64,000 nt of DNA from Rhodoferax sp. (lineage in GTDB: Bacteria; Pseudomonadota; Gammaproteobacteria; Burkholderiales; Burkholderiaceae_C). The stretch is from assembly GCF_018780565.1 (NCBI RefSeq), contig NZ_JADMJN010000012.1:62001-126000 (forward strand), read 5' to 3'. Each line of letters begins with the position of its first letter. The first letter of the stretch is position 1. A model generated the notes under the pieces. It saw only the letters and a list, made by a program, of their open reading frames with translations, did not search any database and had not been told where the DNA came from. Of the stretch, positions 60,697-64,000 are shown piece by piece. A program made the translations under genes and the position numbers.

Positions 60697-60717
60697 TCTT
60701 TTCTCCGTTGTAAAAAA

Positions 60718-61209
60718 TTAAACTCTCAAAATACGTTCGCCACGACCGATGCCACTGGAACCGGTACGAACGGTTTCCAGAATTGCACCGCGCTCAATGG
60801 CTTCCAGAAACGCGTCATTTTTTGATTGGTCTCCGGTCAGCTCAATCGTGTAGCTTTTCTCGGTCACGTCGATGATGCGACCGCGGAAAATATCTGCAAG
60901 ACGCTTCATTTCCTCGCGCTCCTTACCCACTGCGCGAACCTTCACCATCATGAGCTCACGCTCAATGTAGGCTCCTTCGGTCAGATCAACAACCTTCACA
61001 ACTTCAATGAGTCGATTCAGATGTTTGGTGATCTGTTCGATGACATCGTCCGAACCTGTCGTCTGGATCGTCATACGGGACAGGCTAGGATCCTCTGTCG
61101 GTGCGACAGTCAGAGATTCGATGTTGTAGCCACGGGCCGAAAAAAGACCCACTACGCGCGAGAGCGCTCCGGGCTCATTTTCCAACAATACTGCAATGAT
61201 ATGTTTCAT
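60718..61209 (-). CDS. ilvN: Acetolactate synthase small (regulatory) subunit
   Basis: The 163-residue regulatory subunit has an N-terminal ACT domain (HIIAVLLENEPGALSRVVGLFSARGYNIESLTVAPTED) that binds valine and confers feedback inhibition on IlvB, and a C-terminal part ending GIGRGERILRV. Length and layout fit IlvH/IlvN. The ATG at 61209 is chosen because the ACT domain starts at once. It follows ilvB with an 83-bp gap and is followed by ilvC after 21 bp. Confidence 0.95.
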   Translation of the reverse strand: MKHIIAVLLENEPGALSRVVGLFSARGYNIESLTVAPTEDPSLSRMTIQTTGSDDVIEQITKHLNRLIEVVKVVDLTEGAYIERELMMVKVRAVGKEREEMKRLADIFRGRIIDVTEKSYTIELTGDQSKNDAFLEAIERGAILETVRTGSSGIGRGERILRV

Positions 61210-61292
61210 GGGATGCGATTCCTCTTTTCGCTGCCCTCCCCCCGGGGCGGTAACCACAGGGCTTGGCAAACAATAGATTCGTCAAAAGTTAG

Positions 61293-63119
61293 TTAAAGAT
61301 CTTCCGAACCAAGCAGCATTTCGGTGATACCCATGCCAGCCTTCACCATGGGGAACACGTTCTCCGTGGGGTCGGTACGGAAATCCATGAATACTGTACG
61401 GTCCTTGAGCTTGCGGGCCTCGCGTAACGCGGGCTCAACGTCTTGCGGCTTTTCGATCAACATACCGACATGCCCGTAGGCTTCGGCCAGCTTGACAAAA
61501 TTGGGCAAGGCATCCATGTAACTGTGACTGTAACGCCCCTCGTAATCGATCTCCTGCCATTGGCGGACCATGCCAAGATACCGGTTGTTAAGCGAAACAA
61601 TCTTGATCGGCGTGTTGTACTGCAAACAGGTAGACAGCTCCTGAATGCACATCTGCACGGAACCCTCCCCGGTAATACAAAACACTTCACTGTCCGGTTT
61701 GGCGAGTTTGACGCCCATGGCATAGGGAATCCCCACCCCCATGGTGCCCAATCCACCCGAATTGATCCAGCGACGAGGCTGATCAAAGCGGTAGTACTGA
61801 GCCGCCCACATCTGGTGCTGACCAACATCAGAGGTGATGTAGGTTTCAGTATCCTTGGTCATGTTCCAGAGGGTTTCAACCACGTATTGGGGCTTGATCA
61901 CGTCGCCTTTGCCGTGGTCAAATTTCAGGCAGTCCTTTTTGCGCCAGCCTTCAATGGTGTCCCACCAAGCGCCCAATGCATTGGCATCTGGCTTGACAGC
62001 ACCTTCCTTGATCATGGCAATCATCTCGGACAACACATCTTTGACGTCGCCCACAATTGGAATGTCTACCTTGACCCGCTTGGAAATGCTCGACGGATCA
62101 ATATCGATATGAATGATCTTGCGTTCATTTTGAGCGAAGTGTTTGGGATTGCCAATCACACGGTCATCGAAGCGCGCACCGACGGCCAAGAGCACATCGC
62201 AATTTTGCATGGCGTTGTTGGCTTCCACGGTGCCGTGCATACCCAGCATTCCCAGAAACTTGCGATCACTCGCCGGATACGCGCCCAATCCCATCAGGGT
62301 ATTGGTGCAGGGGTAACCCAGCATGTCAACCAAGGTACGCAATTCCGCAGACGCGTTGCTCAGCAATACACCGCCACCGGTGTAAATGTAAGGCCGCTTG
62401 GCTGCCAGCAAAAGTTGCAGCGCCTTGCGAATCTGCCCACCATGGCCCTTGCGAACCGGGTTATAGGAGCGCATTTCCACCGACTCGGGGTAACCTTTGT
62501 ACGGAACTTTCTTGAAAGATACATCCTTCGGAATATCCACCACAACCGGGCCTGGTCGACCGCTACGCGCGATGTGAAAAGCCTTCTTCATTGTTTCCGC
62601 AAGATCCCTGGCGTCCTTGACCAGGAAATTATGCTTCACGATGGGGCGGGTGATGCCGACTGTGTCGCACTCCTGAAAGGCATCCAGTCCAATTGCATGC
62701 GTTGGCACCTGGCCAGTAACAATGACCATGGGAATACTGTCCATATAGGCAGTGGCAATCCCGGTAATTGCATTGGTCACCCCTGGTCCTGACGTGACCA
62801 GAGCAACACCGACATCACCTGTCGCACGGGCATAGCCATCGGCGGCATGGACTGCAGCCTGCTCATGACGCACCAACACGTGCTGAATAGTGTCCTGCTT
62901 GTAAAAAGCGTCGTAGATATGAAGAACGGCACCACCGGGATAGCCCCAGATGTATTTGACGCCTTCAGCCTGCAGGGCTTTGACAAGAATTTCGGCACCT
63001 CGAAGCTCTTGGTCGCTCGACGCAGTACCGACAACCTTGGCTGAAGTTGCAGAACCTTGAGTTTTTGCTGCTGGTATTGCCGCTGTCGCAGAAGCAATTT
63101 CGGCTTTTGATATTTCCAT
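61293..63119 (-). CDS. ilvB: Acetolactate synthase large (catalytic) subunit
   Basis: The 608-residue ThDP enzyme condenses two pyruvates, or pyruvate and 2-oxobutyrate. It contains the catalytic Glu region GYPGGAVLHIYDAF...VRHEQAAVHAADGYARATG, the FAD-site ARFDDRVIG and the ThDP motif TGEGSVQMCIQEL...NNRYLGMVRQWQ. An Ala/Ser/Thr-rich stretch of ~35 residues precedes the enzyme core. I chose the ATG at 63119 (MEISKAEIAS, AAAGG upstream); the frame is open for 118 codons upstream, but these are not protein-like. Confidence 0.95.
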   Translation of the reverse strand: MEISKAEIASATAAIPAAKTQGSATSAKVVGTASSDQELRGAEILVKALQAEGVKYIWGYPGGAVLHIYDAFYKQDTIQHVLVRHEQAAVHAADGYARATGDVGVALVTSGPGVTNAITGIATAYMDSIPMVIVTGQVPTHAIGLDAFQECDTVGITRPIVKHNFLVKDARDLAETMKKAFHIARSGRPGPVVVDIPKDVSFKKVPYKGYPESVEMRSYNPVRKGHGGQIRKALQLLLAAKRPYIYTGGGVLLSNASAELRTLVDMLGYPCTNTLMGLGAYPASDRKFLGMLGMHGTVEANNAMQNCDVLLAVGARFDDRVIGNPKHFAQNERKIIHIDIDPSSISKRVKVDIPIVGDVKDVLSEMIAMIKEGAVKPDANALGAWWDTIEGWRKKDCLKFDHGKGDVIKPQYVVETLWNMTKDTETYITSDVGQHQMWAAQYYRFDQPRRWINSGGLGTMGVGIPYAMGVKLAKPDSEVFCITGEGSVQMCIQELSTCLQYNTPIKIVSLNNRYLGMVRQWQEIDYEGRYSHSYMDALPNFVKLAEAYGHVGMLIEKPQDVEPALREARKLKDRTVFMDFRTDPTENVFPMVKAGMGITEMLLGSEDL

Positions 63120-63269
63120 GATGAACCTTTGTGAATTTCTCTGACGAAAAACCTTGGGTGCCCCTTCGCAAACACTTGTGGAGTCGCGTCGGAACTTAAG
63201 GTCAAAGCCATAAGCGCAGTGATTCTTGCGCCGGACCATGACCCGTTTGCCTTTTGATTTGCAATTGGC

Positions 63270-63299
63270 ATTATCGCACTGCACAAATTGAAACACCAA
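63270..63299 (-). promoter_or_regulatory. Possible ilvBNC promoter
   Basis: On the minus strand TTGGTG and GATAAT are separated by 18 bp, about 150 nt before ilvB in the 295-bp gap divergent from the sigma factor gene. The hexamers are near sigma-70 consensus. No leader peptide rich in branched-chain codons was found in this gap. Confidence 0.35.
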
Positions 63300-63414
63300 C
63301 GAAAAGTCAAAAATGACCGGCCAAGTGCCATAATTCGCCCGAAACAGCGCGCGATGTCGTGTCAAACACGTCAAAACGAGACAAATCAACTCACGGCCGC
63401 TCAGGCAAATTCTC

Positions 63415-63981
63415 TTGGCAACAGAACAAGAACTCTCTGATTTTCTGAAGAGCGTCGAAAAGCGCGCATTCAAGCGATCGGTTTACCACGTCCGAAACGA
63501 GGAGTCCGCACTGGACATCGTGCAAGACAGCATGATGAAATTGGCCGAACATTACGGTCATAAACCCGCATCAGAGCTGCCCATGCTGTTTCAACGCATA
63601 CTGTCCAACTGCACCCTGGATTGGTTTCGGCGACAAAAAACACGGAATGCACTTTTTTCGAACATGAGTGATTTCGAGTCCGGTGGCGATGACGGGGAAT
63701 TCGATATTTTGGAAACTTTGAATACCGAGAATCAATCAAATTTTGCAGAGAATGCCGAAAGTTCAACGCAACGGGCACAAACCTTGCATGAGATCGAAAT
63801 TGAGATTCAGGAACTTCCAGCCCGTCAACGGGAAGCCTTCCTCATGCGTTATTGGGAAGAGTTGGACGTGGCAGAGACAGCCGCTGCCATGGGTTGCTCC
63901 GAAGGCAGTGTCAAAACACACTGTTCAAGGGCAGTTCAAGCTCTCAGTAAGGCCTTGAGAGCGAAGGGAATAACACTATGA
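63415..63981 (+). CDS. RNA polymerase sigma factor (sigma-70 family, ECF-type)
   Basis: A 188-residue sigma factor with region 2 (RSVYHVRNEESALDIVQDSMMKLAEHY ... LFQRILSNCTLDWFRRQKTRN) and region 4 (LPARQREAFLMRYWEELDVAETAAAMGCSEGSVKTHCSRAVQAL) joined by an acidic linker. The start is a TTG at 63415 because the conserved TEQELSDFLKSVEKRAFK begins there and no ATG is in frame nearby. Its stop overlaps the next ATG (ATGA), as expected for a sigma factor encoded with an anti-sigma-like or membrane partner. Confidence 0.88.
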   Translation: MATEQELSDFLKSVEKRAFKRSVYHVRNEESALDIVQDSMMKLAEHYGHKPASELPMLFQRILSNCTLDWFRRQKTRNALFSNMSDFESGGDDGEFDILETLNTENQSNFAENAESSTQRAQTLHEIEIEIQELPARQREAFLMRYWEELDVAETAAAMGCSEGSVKTHCSRAVQALSKALRAKGITL

Positions 63982-64000
63982 CAAATTCGCATCAATATCA
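63978..64000 (+). CDS. Start of a gene coupled to the sigma factor (cut by window edge)
   Basis: ATG at 63978 overlaps the sigma factor stop by 4 nt and follows AAGGGAATAACACT. Only MTNSHQY is visible. In related genomes a small DUF3619-type or anti-sigma-like membrane protein often follows this sigma factor; the identity cannot be shown here. Confidence 0.5.

Noticed and set aside
63120..63473. Upstream extension of IlvB by 118 residues
   Set aside because: The frame is open, but it crosses the sigma factor start on the other strand, lacks a ribosome site and has no similarity to acetolactate synthase N termini.

Overview
The window looks like chromosome of a betaproteobacterium of the order Burkholderiales, most likely family Comamonadaceae (Rhodoferax/Polaromonas-like). 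This is inferred from gene content and protein style: an intracellular PHB depolymerase, bioA-bioD-bioF, a propionyl-CoA carboxylase/biotin synthase operon, ilvB-ilvN-ilvC-pssA-leuA, an adjacent ECF-type sigma factor, and aat-bpt. No database search was possible. Most of the window is moderately GC-rich; the accessory region is visibly mosaic.

Layout. 1-9 kb: biotin genes bioADF behind a CRP-like palindrome, a DODA-type dioxygenase, phaZ coupled to a small RnfB-like ferredoxin, and a caspase-like/DUF2145 pair. 9-16 kb: a chemoreceptor with a C-terminal Cache-like domain, a CBS protein, and a three-gene 2-oxoacid:ferredoxin oxidoreductase operon with its own GltD-like flavoprotein. 16-26 kb: the propionyl-CoA to succinyl-CoA pathway (mcm, meaB, pccB, pccA and a candidate epimerase). 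bioB is translationally coupled to pccA, so cofactor synthesis and its user share an operon; a divergent GntR regulator sits at the top.

26-48.6 kb: the accessory region and the main discovery. It starts with decayed genes (a 5'-truncated DUF3443 remnant and a PaaK-like ligase fused to the tail of a GGDEF domain) and a radical SAM gene. It then holds a type I secretion locus read right to left: hlyB, hlyD, a 71-codon ORF, a 129-codon chimera, a four-helix membrane protein, a 717-residue protein, a signal-peptide beta-propeller and a 3859-residue RTX giant. The first seven genes are chained by 4-nt ATGA overlaps. The giant and the 717-residue protein share a module resembling the FrpC/ApxIVA self-processing module, with an Asp-Pro bond at its start. 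In front of it each carries a different head: a phospholipase-A2-like domain in the giant and a hydrophobic, colicin-like helical domain in the other. A third fragment of the module lies upstream. The heads and the candidate immunity genes next to them are AT-rich, while the modules are GC-rich. I read this as a type I-secreted polymorphic effector system with exchangeable, potentially autocleaved N-terminal heads and cassette-like orphan copies.

48.6-53 kb: a glycosyltransferase; an NrtR-like NUDIX regulator divergent, across two palindromic operators, from an SPFH protein and a NAD-kinase-like protein; then a 350-bp repeat-bearing gap. 53-57 kb: tRNA-Arg(UCU), tRNA-Pro(UGG), aat-bpt (N-end rule), an IclR regulator and pbpG. 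57-64 kb: branched-chain amino-acid synthesis (ilvBNC, pssA, leuA) with a leucine-codon leader peptide and attenuator before leuA, then a sigma factor and the first codons of a coupled gene.
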